Source: Limnochordales bacterium
Lineage (GTDB): Bacteria > Bacillota > Limnochordia > Limnochordales > DUMU01
Direction of reading: 5' to 3'
Length of the DNA: 64,000 bases
Assembly: GCA_014896315.1 (NCBI GenBank)
Contig: JADBKP010000001.1
Coordinates: forward strand, 327,557-391,556
The notes below the pieces were generated by a model. The model saw only the letters and a list, made by a program, of their open reading frames with translations. It searched no databases and was not told the origin of the DNA. Both the position numbers and the translations under genes were made by a program. Position 1 is the stretch's first letter. The number at the start of each line of letters is the position of its first letter. Below are positions 41,097 through 50,072 of this stretch, in pieces.

Positions 41097-42350
41097 GTGG
41101 CAGTAGTCACCATCTCCCGCCAGCTGGGTAGCGGGGGAGATTGGCTTGCGCGCAAGCTCTCCGAAGAGACCGGGTACCTGCTGATCGACAAACCGAAGAT
41201 CCTTTTTCTTTTGGGAGAAAAACTCCGCCATCCCGGACGAGTGCGGTTGCTCGAAGAGCGACCTCCTTCTTTTCTCGAGCATCTTGTGCACGCGCGCGAC
41301 GACGTGGACGAGCTGGTGGAACTAGCCCTCCGGGAGCTCGCCGCCCGTCACGATCTGGTTGTCGTCGGACGTGGCGGCCAGAAACTCTATGCGGAGATGC
41401 AAGAGGCTCTGCACGTGCGGGTCGTTGCACCGCTGGCGGCCCGGGTCTCCAGGCTGGCCCGCGAGCTTGAGATCAGCCAGGAGGAGGCCCGTGAGCGAAT
41501 CAACAAGATCGACCGCGAAAGAGCGGATTTCCTGCGCTATCGATACGGGATCGAGGTGGACGATCCTACCCTCTACCATGTGATCATCAACACCGGACGC
41601 GTACCGCTGGAAGAGGCCCTGCAGTTGCTTCTGACTCTGACCCGTTCGCTTAAGGCCTGCGCCGCGATGGGAGACCAGGCAACAGCGGAGATGGTCGTGG
41701 GAACGACGGTTCCAAGCTCCGGCGATGGGCCTCCCGCACCCGCACCCGCTCCCGCTCCGGCTTCCGCCCCGACGCCGGTTGCGGCCGAGGCCGGGGGCAC
41801 AGCAGGGGTAGTGGCGACCGCGCCAGCAACACCGTCAGGTTCGGCGTCAGGTTCGGAAGGGGCAGGCAACAGGGCGCCGGGCGACGGGAGGCTTCGGGCT
41901 CTGCAGGCGGCCACCGCCGCCGTCACCGCCCGCGTGGCGGCAGGTCTGCCTGCTCCCCCCGTCTTCCCGTGGCCGCACAAACCGACCTACGACAACCAGG
42001 GCAAGATCATCTTTGCCCACCCCAGCGAGGCCCAGTTTGCGCGAGTGCTCGACTTCTATCGGGTGCGGTGGGAATACGAACCGGTCACCTTCCCCCTTGA
42101 GTGGTCCGAGGATGGCCGCGTTCTCGAGGCTTTCACTCCTGACTTCTATCTGCCGGACCTCAACATGTTCGTGGAGCTGACCACGATGCGGCAATCGCTG
42201 GTCACCCGGAAGAATCGGAAGATCCGGCAGCTGCGGGAGCTTTACCCGCAGATCAACATTAAGGTTTTCTACAGCCGCGATTATCGGATGCTCCTGCGCA
42301 AGCTGGGAGCGCAGCCCCAGGAAGACCGGCCCAAAGCGGAGGCAGAGTGA
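41097..42350 (+). CDS. Fusion of cytidylate kinase-like domain and PD-(D/E)XK nuclease-like domain
   Basis: GTG 41097 follows GGGGG, giving 417 residues. Residues 1-190 are a cytidylate kinase-like P-loop domain (VVTISRQLGSGGDWLARKLSEETGYLLID, LVVVGRGGQKLYA, RINKIDRERADFLRYRYG). Residues about 200-275 are a Pro/Ala/Gly-rich linker. Residues about 295-405 resemble a small PD-(D/E)XK nuclease fold: E311 in AHPSEAQFARVLDFY, D349 in FTPDFYLPD, E360-L-T362, then RKNRKIRQL. The usual ExK is ExT, so cleavage activity is doubtful. From memory, this second domain is fused to hypoxanthine phosphoribosyltransferase in some actinobacteria; here hpt follows 36 bases downstream. The function is unknown, probably tied to nucleotide or RNA metabolism. 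Confidence 0.82.
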   Translation: MAVVTISRQLGSGGDWLARKLSEETGYLLIDKPKILFLLGEKLRHPGRVRLLEERPPSFLEHLVHARDDVDELVELALRELAARHDLVVVGRGGQKLYAEMQEALHVRVVAPLAARVSRLARELEISQEEARERINKIDRERADFLRYRYGIEVDDPTLYHVIINTGRVPLEEALQLLLTLTRSLKACAAMGDQATAEMVVGTTVPSSGDGPPAPAPAPAPASAPTPVAAEAGGTAGVVATAPATPSGSASGSEGAGNRAPGDGRLRALQAATAAVTARVAAGLPAPPVFPWPHKPTYDNQGKIIFAHPSEAQFARVLDFYRVRWEYEPVTFPLEWSEDGRVLEAFTPDFYLPDLNMFVELTTMRQSLVTRKNRKIRQLRELYPQINIKVFYSRDYRMLLRKLGAQPQEDRPKAEAE

Positions 42351-42386
42351 GAGAAGAGCAAACTGAGTGAGGAGGTGGAGAGTGGG

Positions 42387-42944
42387 TTGCGTTCACCCGG
42401 ACCTATACTGATCACTCAGGAAGAGTTGGCGGTACGCTGTCAGGAGCTGGGCGCCCAGATCAGCGCCGATTACGCGCATACAACACCGGTGCTGATCAGC
42501 GTCTTGCGGGGGGCACTCTACTTTCTCGCCGATCTCACGCGAGAGATCAGCATTCCCATCCATCTCGATCTTCTCGCCATCTCGCGCTACGGCGAGGTCT
42601 CGGACACTACCGGTATCGTCCGGATAACCAAGGACCTGGATATAAACATAACGGGCCGGGACGTGCTCATGGTGGAGGATATCATCGATACAGGTCTGAC
42701 TCTCAGTTACTTGCTGCACTATCTCGAACGGCGACAGCCGAAAAGCCTTTATGTCTGCACGCTGCTAGACAACCGCGCCCGCCGGCTGGTGGATCTGCCC
42801 ATACGCTACACCGGGTTCCAGATCCCCGACAAGTTTGTGGTAGGGTACGGACTAGACTGGCACGAGGATTATCGACATCTGCCCTACATTGCCGTACTTG
42901 AAGAGGAAGCAAGAACAGCCCATCCCGGAAACCCCAGGCGTTGA
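42387..42944 (+). CDS. hpt: Hypoxanthine phosphoribosyltransferase
   Basis: TTG 42387 with GGAGGTGGAG upstream is preferred; GTG 42375 adds four residues but touches the ribosome site. The 185-residue protein has the PRPP-binding loop VLMVEDIIDTGLTL, SVLRGALYFLADLTREI and the hood residues TGFQIPDKFVVGYGLDWHEDYRHLPYIA, all typical of Hpt. It converts hypoxanthine or guanine plus PRPP into IMP or GMP. It is coupled to the kinase/nuclease-like fusion gene upstream and followed by a terminator. Confidence 0.95.
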   Translation: MRSPGPILITQEELAVRCQELGAQISADYAHTTPVLISVLRGALYFLADLTREISIPIHLDLLAISRYGEVSDTTGIVRITKDLDINITGRDVLMVEDIIDTGLTLSYLLHYLERRQPKSLYVCTLLDNRARRLVDLPIRYTGFQIPDKFVVGYGLDWHEDYRHLPYIAVLEEEARTAHPGNPRR

Positions 42945-42956
42945 AATGAAACGGGC

Positions 42957-43000
42957 GGGTGCAGGTGCCTGTTCAACAAGAGGGTCGAGCACCTGCACCC
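42957..43000. terminator. Terminator hairpin between hpt and ndk
   Basis: GGGTGCAGGTGC (42957-42968) and GCACCTGCACCC (42989-43000) form a perfect 12-bp stem with a 20-base loop between two convergent genes. Confidence 0.7.
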
Positions 43001-43070
43001 TGCCGCACGCCACCGTTTTGCCGCGCGGCAACCACCGGCCGCTAAGCAACCGGCTGCCGGCAGACGAGAG

Positions 43071-43484
43071 TCACAACTCTTCCCCAAAGAAACGCTGGAT
43101 TTCGGCTGCAGCCGTCTCGGGGGCATCAGACGCATGGACGATATTGTGCAGCGAGTCGAGGGCGAAGTCCCCCCGAATCGTCCCGGGCAGAGCTTCCAGG
43201 GGGTTGGTAGCACCGATCAGGATACGGCCAATACGGATGGCATTCTCACCCTCAAAGACGGCAAAGACCACCGGCCCTGCCGTGATCGCTTCGACCAGGG
43301 CGGGGAAGAAGGGTTTGTCAGCGTGATGCCCGTAGTGGACGCGTGCTACCTCCTCGCTCACCCTCCCCATGCGCAATGCCACCAAACGCAGCCCTTTGCG
43401 TTCAAAACGAGAGATTACCTCACCTACGAGGCCGCGGGAGACCCCTTCCGGTTTGACAATGATAAGTGTCCGTTCAACAGCCAT
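43071..43484 (-). CDS. ndk: Nucleoside diphosphate kinase
   Basis: The protein has 137 residues with K11 in IIVKPEGVSRGLVGEVI and the phosphorylated histidine H117 in NIVHASDAPE. It transfers the terminal phosphate from ATP to other NDPs. The normally conserved VKPDG and HGSDS appear as VKPEG and HASDA, which are conservative changes. The gene lies 67 bases downstream of fhs on the same strand and may be co-transcribed with it. Confidence 0.96.
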   Translation of the reverse strand: MAVERTLIIVKPEGVSRGLVGEVISRFERKGLRLVALRMGRVSEEVARVHYGHHADKPFFPALVEAITAGPVVFAVFEGENAIRIGRILIGATNPLEALPGTIRGDFALDSLHNIVHASDAPETAAAEIQRFFGEEL

Positions 43485-43551
43485 TGCCGCGCAACCAGAC
43501 TCCTTTCATCTGCTTTTACCTTGCCCTGGAGACAGCGACCAGCTACCAGTT

Positions 43552-45231
43552 TCAATATACTCCCAGGATCCTCCCGTCCGGCGTCACCTGTACTCGTTCA
43601 GCAGCCGGCTCGGGCGGAAGCCCGGGCATGGTAAGAATATCGCCTGCAAGAGCCACAATGAAGCCAGCACCCAGCGAGGCCCTCACTTCCCGTACCGTCA
43701 GCCGCCATCCCCGCGGCGCTCCCCGGAGCCTTGGGTTGTCTGAGAGCGAAGACTGGGTTTTGGCCACGCAGACCGGCAGGCGGTCATAGCCGAGACGGGC
43801 CAGTTTATCCAGCTCGTGCTCGGCGGCGGGGAGATAATCCACTCCGTCAGCGCCGTAGATCTCCCGGGCCAGCCTCTCCAGTTTCTCCCGAACGGGCAGA
43901 TCAGGAGCAAAGAGCGGTTGAAAATGGCCCCGGCCGATTTGAGCAAGCACGCTCTCCGCCAGCGCCAGGCCGCCTTCACCACCGCGGGCCACCACTTCGG
44001 AGATGGCCGCGGCTACTCCGAGCTCTTCTTCGCAATGGCGGCGTACCGCCTCCAGTTCCTCCTGGGTATCCGTGGGGAACCGGTTGATCGCCACTACGAC
44101 TGGCAAACCGTACTTGCGCAGGTTTTCTACGTGTTTGTCCAGGTTGGCAAAGCCTTTTTGCAACGCCTTGAGGTCGGGTTCGCCCAGGTTGCTTCGGCCC
44201 GCACCCCCGTGATGGTGCAAGGCCCGCACGGACGCCACCAGCACCGCGACCTCCGGCCGAAAACCGGTCTTTGGAGCTACAATGTCAAAGAATTTCTCCG
44301 CTCCCAGGTCAGAGGCGAAACCGCCTTCTGTCACGACATAGTCGGCCAAACGCAGTGCCAGACCTGTAGCGATAATACTGTTGTTGCCATGGGCGATGTT
44401 GGCAAAAGGACCTCCGTGAATGAAGGCGGGTTGTCCCTCAAGCGTCTGCACCAGATTGGGCTTGATGGCATCCCGCAAGAGTGCAGCCATGGCCCCGGTT
44501 ACGCGCAGATCACGGGCGTACACCGGCTCGCCGTCGCAGGTGTAGGCGACCAGCATCCGTCCCAGCCGCTCCTGCAAGTCGACAAGGTCGCGGGAAAGGC
44601 AGAGAATGGCCATGACTTCTGAGGCTACCGTAATGTCAAAGCCGGTCTCCCGTATCACGCCGTCTCCAACCCCGCCCAATCCCACCACGATTCGCCGGAG
44701 CTGGCGGTCATTAATGTCCATCACGCGCCGCCACAGGACTCGCTTCGGATCGATACGCAGACGGTTTCCCTGGTGGATATGGTTGTCGATTATGGCCGCC
44801 AGCAGGTTGTGAGCCGTGCCAACGGCGTGGATGTCACCGGTGAAATGAAGGTTGATCTCCTCCGCCGGAATCACCTGCGCCTTACCGCCGCCGGTAGCTC
44901 CTCCCTTCACGCCAAAGGTAGGCCCCAGCGACGGCTCACGCAGGCAGAGCGCCACCTTCTTCCCCATTCTGCCCAGGGCCTGGGTCAGCCCGATCGCCGT
45001 CGTGGTCTTCCCCTCGCCTGCAGGGGTGGGAGTTATGGCCGTGACGTAGATCAGCTTGCCTGCCGGCGGAGCCTCCCTCTCTAGCCTCTGACAAGCTGCC
45101 AGGCTCACCTTGGCTTTGTAGGGGCCGTAATACTCCAGATCCTCCTCTGTCAGCCCCAGCTGGGCCGCCACCTCGCCAATGGGCCGGGGCCTAATTATCT
45201 CTCCGCTCGCACCCGCCTGCTCTATCGCCAT
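43552..45231 (-). CDS. fhs: Formate-tetrahydrofolate ligase
   Basis: The full-length enzyme (559 residues) begins IGEVAAQLGLTEEDLEYYGPYKAKV, with the P-loop-like ITPTPAGEGKTTTAIGLTQAL, LREPSLGPTFGVKGGATGGG, and FIHGGPFANIAHGNNSIIAT. It makes 10-formyl-tetrahydrofolate from formate, THF and ATP, feeding purine and fMet synthesis or the methyl branch of the acetyl-CoA pathway. No other acetyl-CoA pathway gene is nearby, so its presence alone does not show acetogenesis. Confidence 0.97.
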   Translation of the reverse strand: MAIEQAGASGEIIRPRPIGEVAAQLGLTEEDLEYYGPYKAKVSLAACQRLEREAPPAGKLIYVTAITPTPAGEGKTTTAIGLTQALGRMGKKVALCLREPSLGPTFGVKGGATGGGKAQVIPAEEINLHFTGDIHAVGTAHNLLAAIIDNHIHQGNRLRIDPKRVLWRRVMDINDRQLRRIVVGLGGVGDGVIRETGFDITVASEVMAILCLSRDLVDLQERLGRMLVAYTCDGEPVYARDLRVTGAMAALLRDAIKPNLVQTLEGQPAFIHGGPFANIAHGNNSIIATGLALRLADYVVTEGGFASDLGAEKFFDIVAPKTGFRPEVAVLVASVRALHHHGGAGRSNLGEPDLKALQKGFANLDKHVENLRKYGLPVVVAINRFPTDTQEELEAVRRHCEEELGVAAAISEVVARGGEGGLALAESVLAQIGRGHFQPLFAPDLPVREKLERLAREIYGADGVDYLPAAEHELDKLARLGYDRLPVCVAKTQSSLSDNPRLRGAPRGWRLTVREVRASLGAGFIVALAGDILTMPGLPPEPAAERVQVTPDGRILGVY

Positions 45232-45319
45232 CGAGCTGCTCCTTCCCTCTCAACTGTCCTTGATCTCCCAGACTCACTGTATCACAGGCCGTGCGGGCCA
45301 TGTCCCAGATATGCACAAG

Positions 45320-45366
45320 GGGTGTGCAGCCAAACCCCCAGACTCTCCGGTTTGGTCCGCACACCC
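45320..45366 (-). terminator. Two-part hairpin after the sugar-binding gene
   Basis: GGGTGTGC (45320-45327) pairs with GCACACCC (45359-45366), and CCAAACC (45330-45336) with GGTTTGG (45349-45355), giving an interrupted 15-bp stem downstream of the stop at 45399. It also lies upstream of fhs, where it may limit read-through. Confidence 0.65.
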
Positions 45367-45398
45367 CCGTATGTGCCAGGTGAGAACGGTACGGACAA

Positions 45399-46685
45399 CT
45401 ACTTCTTGGCCGACTGGGCCAGAATGTTCTTCAGCTTGTCGTTGAGGGTGCTGAGAACCTCTCGCGTACTCTTGCCAGCAATCAGGTCACGGTCGGCGGC
45501 TGCGATGGCCGAACGGATATCGCTGTACATCGGGTGGACAATCTCCAGCTGCGCGTAGGGCAGCTCCTGCAGGAAGGGTATTATGTTCGGCTCTCTCTTG
45601 ACAAGCTCGTCAATCCAGTCGCCGGCGCCGGGCAGGAAGAGACCCGCCTTGGTGAACCAGTTCTCAGCATTGTCCACCGTGAAGAACTTCGCTACCTGCC
45701 AGGCCTCCTTCTTGTGTTTGGAGGTGGCAACTACAAAGTTGCCGTACCCGTATGCCACGGTAGACCTACGGCCGCCCTCGAGGTATGGATGCGGTGCACT
45801 CTTCACTTCAAACGGTACCTTAGCCTGCTTCCAGTTTTGCAACTGATAGGAGACACCGACAACGAAGGCAGCCTTGCCGCTGGGGAAGATCGTGCCCTCC
45901 ACGTCCAGCGAGGGCGACGGATCAAGCACGCGGTAACGCAGGTAGAGGTCCTGATAATACTGGATCGCCTCCACAACCCGGGGGTCAAGGAACCCGGGCT
46001 GGCCATCGGGGGTAATCCAGTCACCGCCTGCCTGCCGGGCAAAGGTCAGCCAAGTAAAGTACGGCCAGATCCAACCCCGCATGACCATCAAGCCCCACTG
46101 GGTCCACTTGCCGCTGGGGTCTCGCTGGATGAACTTCAGGCTCTGTTGCGCGAGTTGTTGCCAGGTGGCGCCAGGCCGTTCCAGGCCAGCCTTGGTCAGC
46201 ATGTCCTCGTTGTACCACAGGCCAAAGACGCTGACTTCTGTGGGGAAGAAGTAATAATCTCCCATAGAACGCAGTATTCCGCGCATACCCGGGATGAACA
46301 GCTTGAGGAATCCATCTTCGTTCTTGACCCCTATAGCGGAAAAGTCTATGGGAGCTAACAAACCTTGAGCTATATACTTAGGGGCGGAACGAGTGGGCAA
46401 AGTGACCAAGTCTGGTTCCGTACCCGATGCCAGGGCAATGGTCAGCTTCTGGTCAATGTCCGACGGGACATACTCGATCTTAACATCGATGTCGGGGTAC
46501 CGCTTTTCGAACAGTGCTTCCAGGCCCTCCTGGGCGGTTCTGTAGGTCTGGTTGCCGGTACCGGGGGTCCAGTACGTCACCTGGACCTTGGCCGCTTCGG
46601 CCATCCCGGCGAATCCGACAATAGCAAGAAAGCCTATAATCACAAGGCAGAAGGCAACTGTGGTCCACCGCCGGAAAACCGCCAT
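45399..46685 (-). CDS. ABC transporter sugar-binding protein
   Basis: ATG 46685 (MAVFRRWTTVAFCLVIIGF) lies nine bases after AAAAGGAGG; the long open frame upstream is not used. The 428-residue protein has a signal peptide ending AEAA and no lipobox. VTYWTPGTGNQTYRTAQEGLEALFEKRYPDIDVKIEYV, VSVFGLWYNEDMLTKAGLERP, GKAAFVVGVSYQL and KKEAWQVAKFFT are family 1 binding-protein features. Aromatics around WIWPYFTW suggest a sugar ligand. As with the other binding proteins in this window, no permease or ATPase gene is adjacent. Confidence 0.93.
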   Translation of the reverse strand: MAVFRRWTTVAFCLVIIGFLAIVGFAGMAEAAKVQVTYWTPGTGNQTYRTAQEGLEALFEKRYPDIDVKIEYVPSDIDQKLTIALASGTEPDLVTLPTRSAPKYIAQGLLAPIDFSAIGVKNEDGFLKLFIPGMRGILRSMGDYYFFPTEVSVFGLWYNEDMLTKAGLERPGATWQQLAQQSLKFIQRDPSGKWTQWGLMVMRGWIWPYFTWLTFARQAGGDWITPDGQPGFLDPRVVEAIQYYQDLYLRYRVLDPSPSLDVEGTIFPSGKAAFVVGVSYQLQNWKQAKVPFEVKSAPHPYLEGGRRSTVAYGYGNFVVATSKHKKEAWQVAKFFTVDNAENWFTKAGLFLPGAGDWIDELVKREPNIIPFLQELPYAQLEIVHPMYSDIRSAIAAADRDLIAGKSTREVLSTLNDKLKNILAQSAKK

Positions 46686-46747
46686 CCTCTCTAACCTCCT
46701 TTTCATGATAGCCCCCAGGGGATAATATCCATAGTGCCTATTCTCTT

Positions 46748-46796
46748 CGGAGGTAAAGTTTCCTCCCGTCAAAATCAGTGGAAGGTGATTACCCAG
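46748..46796 (+). promoter_or_regulatory. Possible preQ1-like leader of queT
   Basis: GGAGG (46750-46754) pairs with CCTCC (46762-46766) around an 8-base loop and is followed by the A-rich tail TCAAAATCA and the ribosome site GGAAGG. The layout resembles a preQ1-I riboswitch (short stem-loop plus A-rich tail ending at the ribosome site), which is common before queT. The loop lacks a clear match to the class consensus, so this is tentative. Confidence 0.3.
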
Positions 46797-47339
46797 GTGG
46801 GCTCTTGGCAAACATCCGAAACTTTGCAATCTTCGCCTTCTCCGCGCCACCGGCCCCTCACGCTCCGTCTCGCCCGGGGCGGGGTGATCGCGGCCGCGTA
46901 CGTGGTCCTGGTCTTTGCCTTCGCCTTTGCGAGTTTCGGACCGATCCAGCTGCGGGTGGCGGAAGCCCTTACCGTCATGCCCCTCTTCTACCCGGAAGCC
47001 ATTCCCGGGCTCTGGATCGGTTGCATGCTGGCTAACATCCTGGGCGGTTACGGGCCGTGGGATATATTCGCCGGCAGCGCCATCACCGGCCTGGCCGCGA
47101 TACTAACCTGGCTCTTGCGCCGGCGGCGCCTCTTAGCCCTGGCCGCCCCTGTCGTGCTCAACGCTTTCCTGGTCAGCCTGTACCTGGCTCCACTGATCCT
47201 GCACGTACCCTACTGGCCCACGGTCCTTACCGTCGGCATCGGCGAAGCCCTGGCCGTTTATGGCCTCGGCTGGCCGCTCGCCCGCTGGTGGGAACGGCAG
47301 ATGACGAGCGGCTCGTCCCTTAGCCGGTGGCTGAAATAA
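46797..47339 (+). CDS. queT: QueT-type queuosine-precursor transporter (ECF S component)
   Basis: GTG 46797 with GGAAGG upstream is the likeliest start; the frame is open to a GTG at 46734 without a ribosome site. The core (GVIAAAYVVLVFAFAFASFGPIQLRVAEALTVMPLFYPEAIPGLWIGCMLANILGGYGPWDIFAGSAITGLAAILTW) is the QueT family pattern, with five or six membrane segments. QueT is the substrate-binding membrane subunit that, with a shared ECF energising module, imports a queuine precursor for tRNA modification. The ECF module is not in the window. Confidence 0.88.
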   Translation: MGSWQTSETLQSSPSPRHRPLTLRLARGGVIAAAYVVLVFAFAFASFGPIQLRVAEALTVMPLFYPEAIPGLWIGCMLANILGGYGPWDIFAGSAITGLAAILTWLLRRRRLLALAAPVVLNAFLVSLYLAPLILHVPYWPTVLTVGIGEALAVYGLGWPLARWWERQMTSGSSLSRWLK

Positions 47340-47347
47340 GATGCATC

Positions 47348-48598
47348 TCATTCAGGAAGCGGTTCAAGCTCGGTCGAGGCGGTGGAGTCCACGGCAGCCG
47401 CCAGCAACTGCTCGATGTCAACAGAAGCGGCCAGCGCTTCCTCGGCCGCCTCGGCTTCGGCCAACCTGGGCCTGGTTTTGGGATGAACCGGTGTGAATAT
47501 GGTGCAACAGTCCTCGTACGGGCGGATAGAGATCTCGTAGGTACCAATCTCTTTGGCTTTGGCTATGGTCTCCATCTTGTCGAACATCGCCAGCGGGCGC
47601 AACACCGGCATCTGCGTCACCGCCTCGATCACTCCCAGACTCTCCAGGGTCTGACTCGCCACCTGGGCAACGTTCTCGCCCGTGATCAGCGCCAGAGCCT
47701 CTTCCTGGGCGGCGATCCTCTCTGCAATACGAAACATCATGCGCCGCATGATCGTAATACGAAGCTCTTCCGGCACATGCCGCTGAATCGCCTTCTGAAC
47801 CTCAGTGAAGTGGCATACCCGCAGCCTGAACTTACCGCCGGCCCACCGGGCCAGCACCCGCCCCAGGTCCTCCGCCTTCCGTAGGGCTTCCTCACTGGTG
47901 AAAGGATACGAGTGGAAGTGGAGCCCAACGACCTCGATCCCGCGACGCATGCTCATCCAGCCGGCCACCGGCGAGTCGATCCCACCCGACAGAAGCAGCA
48001 CCGCTTTACCGGTCACGCCGTACGGCAATCCCCCGGGACCGGGGTACTCCCGCGTCGAGACGTAGATACCTTCCTGCCGCACTTCCACCGAAACCGTAAG
48101 ATCCGGATTGTGGACTTCCACCGGCAGACCGATTCCCCGGCGCAACAGGGCGGCCCCCAGCTCCCGGTTGATCTCAAGGGAGCTCATGGGAAACCGCTTG
48201 TAGGCACGTCGGGCATCAACTTTGAAGGATCGCGGCCTTCTCCCGGCCAAACTCCCAGGCGACCCCATCCCGATCTCTTCTTGAACGAGAGCCCAGGCGG
48301 CTTCAGCCACTCCCTCCAGGGGATTCTCCAGCTCTACCGGAAGCCGCACCGCAGGCGAGAAAGAGACTATACCAAAGACACGGCTCATGGCCTGAACGGC
48401 CCGGGCCAGCGCATCAGGAGGAGCCGTGCCGAGATCCACAACGATGCGGCCGTACGCCCGCTCCACCTGGTCCACCGGTACATTGGCCATGTCAAGTGCC
48501 TGTTGCACCTGCCGCTTTAGCTGCCCTTCAAACTCCGGACGATTCTTCCCCTTGAGCGCTATCTCTCCGTAGCGCACCAGAATACTGTTGAACAACAT
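47348..48598 (-). CDS. thiI: tRNA 4-thiouridine synthase ThiI
   Basis: The protein has 416 residues. The N-terminal ferredoxin-like and THUMP domains (residues about 1-170, ILVRYGEIALKGKNRPEFE) are followed by the ATP pyrophosphatase domain with PP-loop SGGIDSPVA (S204 onward) and RPYEDCCTIFTPVHPKTRP near the end. It lacks the rhodanese extension of enteric ThiI, as usual in Bacillota, where it takes sulfur directly from a dedicated cysteine desulfurase. That partner is encoded 22 bases upstream (48621-49892). It makes s4U8 in tRNA and may supply thiazole sulfur. Confidence 0.96.
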   Translation of the reverse strand: MLFNSILVRYGEIALKGKNRPEFEGQLKRQVQQALDMANVPVDQVERAYGRIVVDLGTAPPDALARAVQAMSRVFGIVSFSPAVRLPVELENPLEGVAEAAWALVQEEIGMGSPGSLAGRRPRSFKVDARRAYKRFPMSSLEINRELGAALLRRGIGLPVEVHNPDLTVSVEVRQEGIYVSTREYPGPGGLPYGVTGKAVLLLSGGIDSPVAGWMSMRRGIEVVGLHFHSYPFTSEEALRKAEDLGRVLARWAGGKFRLRVCHFTEVQKAIQRHVPEELRITIMRRMMFRIAERIAAQEEALALITGENVAQVASQTLESLGVIEAVTQMPVLRPLAMFDKMETIAKAKEIGTYEISIRPYEDCCTIFTPVHPKTRPRLAEAEAAEEALAASVDIEQLLAAAVDSTASTELEPLPE

Positions 48599-48620
48599 TC
48601 CCCATCCCGCTCCGTCGTCG

Positions 48621-49892
48621 TCAAAGGTCCGTACTGCGCCCCGGCTTCCAGCCGGTCAGTTCACGGATTTCGGCCACCACTTCCTTGAGAATGGCGGCGG
48701 CCTGCACGATCTCCTCCTCTGCGTTCTCCCAGGACAGGCTGAATCGGATCGAAGATCCCACCTCATCCAGCGACAGGCCCATGGCCGTCAGTACGTGGCT
48801 GGGCTCGGGCCGCCGACTGTGACAGGCCGACCCCGTGGCCACGAAGACCCCGCGCTCGGAAAGGTAGCGGACCAGTACCTCTCCCTTGGTGCCGGGAAAA
48901 CTGACATTGAGAATATGGGGCGCGCTCATATCCGGCGCCGTCGGGCCGTGGCGGATAACTCCCGGGATCCTTTCTTCGATTAACCGCCAGAGAGTATCCC
49001 GTAGCTTGCGCAGGTGCAGGCCTTCGGGATCACCCGCCAACCGTCGCGCGGCCAGCTGGCAGGCTGCCCCCAAGCCGGCAATACCGGGGATATTCTCTGT
49101 TCCGGACCGCACCCCCCCTTCCTGGCCACCCCCAAGGAGCATTGGTGAAAGTTGCACACCCCGGCGGACGTACAAGGCCCCCACGCCCTTGGGCCCATGC
49201 ATCTTGTGGCCGCTCAGGCTGAGGAGGTCAATGCCAAGATCACGGGGCCGGGTCGGGAGTTTACCGACCGCCTGCACCGCGTCCACATGCCAGAGCGGAC
49301 GCCGGCCGAACCTCTCTTGCCAGCGGTTCAACCGCTCGTAAATGGCAGATAAGGGCATTATCACGCCCGTCTCATTGTTCACCCACATGGTGCTGATGAA
49401 GACCGTCTCCGGCCGCAGGGCGTCAGACAAATGCTCGGGATCGAGCTGGCCGTGGCGGTTTACCGGCAGGAAAGTCACCTCCCATCCCTCCTCCTGCAAC
49501 CGTCGGAACGGTTCCAGCACAGAGGGGTGTTCGACCGCCGTGGTGATCGCATGCGGGCGGCCGAGATCCTTTGGCGGACGATGGGAACGCCACTGGCGGG
49601 CGAGACCGAAGATGGCCAGGTTGTTGGCCTCGGTTGCTCCGGAAGTAAAAATGATCTCTTCCGGAGCGACGCCGAGCAACTCCGCAACGGCCCGGCGGCT
49701 CTCGTCCAGCAGGCGACGGGCCGCGGTACCGAGCCGGTGAACAGATGACGGATTCCCGTACTCGACCTCGAGCGCCCGCCGCACCGCCTCGATTACCGTC
49801 GGGTCGGGACGGGTGGTGGCACTGTTGTCAAGATAGATCCCTATCTCTGCGGGCCGGACCAGCGACTCTACACCTGCAGGTGTCAGCGTCAT
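48621..49892 (-). CDS. Cysteine desulfurase (NifS/IscS family), ThiI partner
   Basis: This 423-residue PLP enzyme has YLDNSATTRPDPTVIEAV, the PLP lysine K230 in SLSGHKMHGPKGVGALY, and the persulfide-forming C357 in ATGSACHSRRPEPSHVL, close to the short-loop NifZ/IscS type. It removes sulfur from cysteine and hands it to ThiI, whose gene follows 22 bases downstream. The N-terminal 18 residues (MTLTPAGVESLVRPAEIG) are an extension. It is also a potential persulfide source for the sulfur-handling proteins at 27-30 kb. Confidence 0.95.
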   Translation of the reverse strand: MTLTPAGVESLVRPAEIGIYLDNSATTRPDPTVIEAVRRALEVEYGNPSSVHRLGTAARRLLDESRRAVAELLGVAPEEIIFTSGATEANNLAIFGLARQWRSHRPPKDLGRPHAITTAVEHPSVLEPFRRLQEEGWEVTFLPVNRHGQLDPEHLSDALRPETVFISTMWVNNETGVIMPLSAIYERLNRWQERFGRRPLWHVDAVQAVGKLPTRPRDLGIDLLSLSGHKMHGPKGVGALYVRRGVQLSPMLLGGGQEGGVRSGTENIPGIAGLGAACQLAARRLAGDPEGLHLRKLRDTLWRLIEERIPGVIRHGPTAPDMSAPHILNVSFPGTKGEVLVRYLSERGVFVATGSACHSRRPEPSHVLTAMGLSLDEVGSSIRFSLSWENAEEEIVQAAAILKEVVAEIRELTGWKPGRSTDL

Positions 49893-50072
49893 ACAAGACC
49901 TCCTCCGCAGTCGCCTGTATTATGATACCAATCCAGTCCGGCCGCCGACACAGAGTGGAAAAACTACGGGTCCGTGCTGCCGGGGGCAACGGCGGCAGTA
50001 CGGCAGGAAGAGATCTTCCCGTGCCGAAGAACGTGTGCAGAAGGTGGCAGACTATCAAGGGGGTTAATCCGG

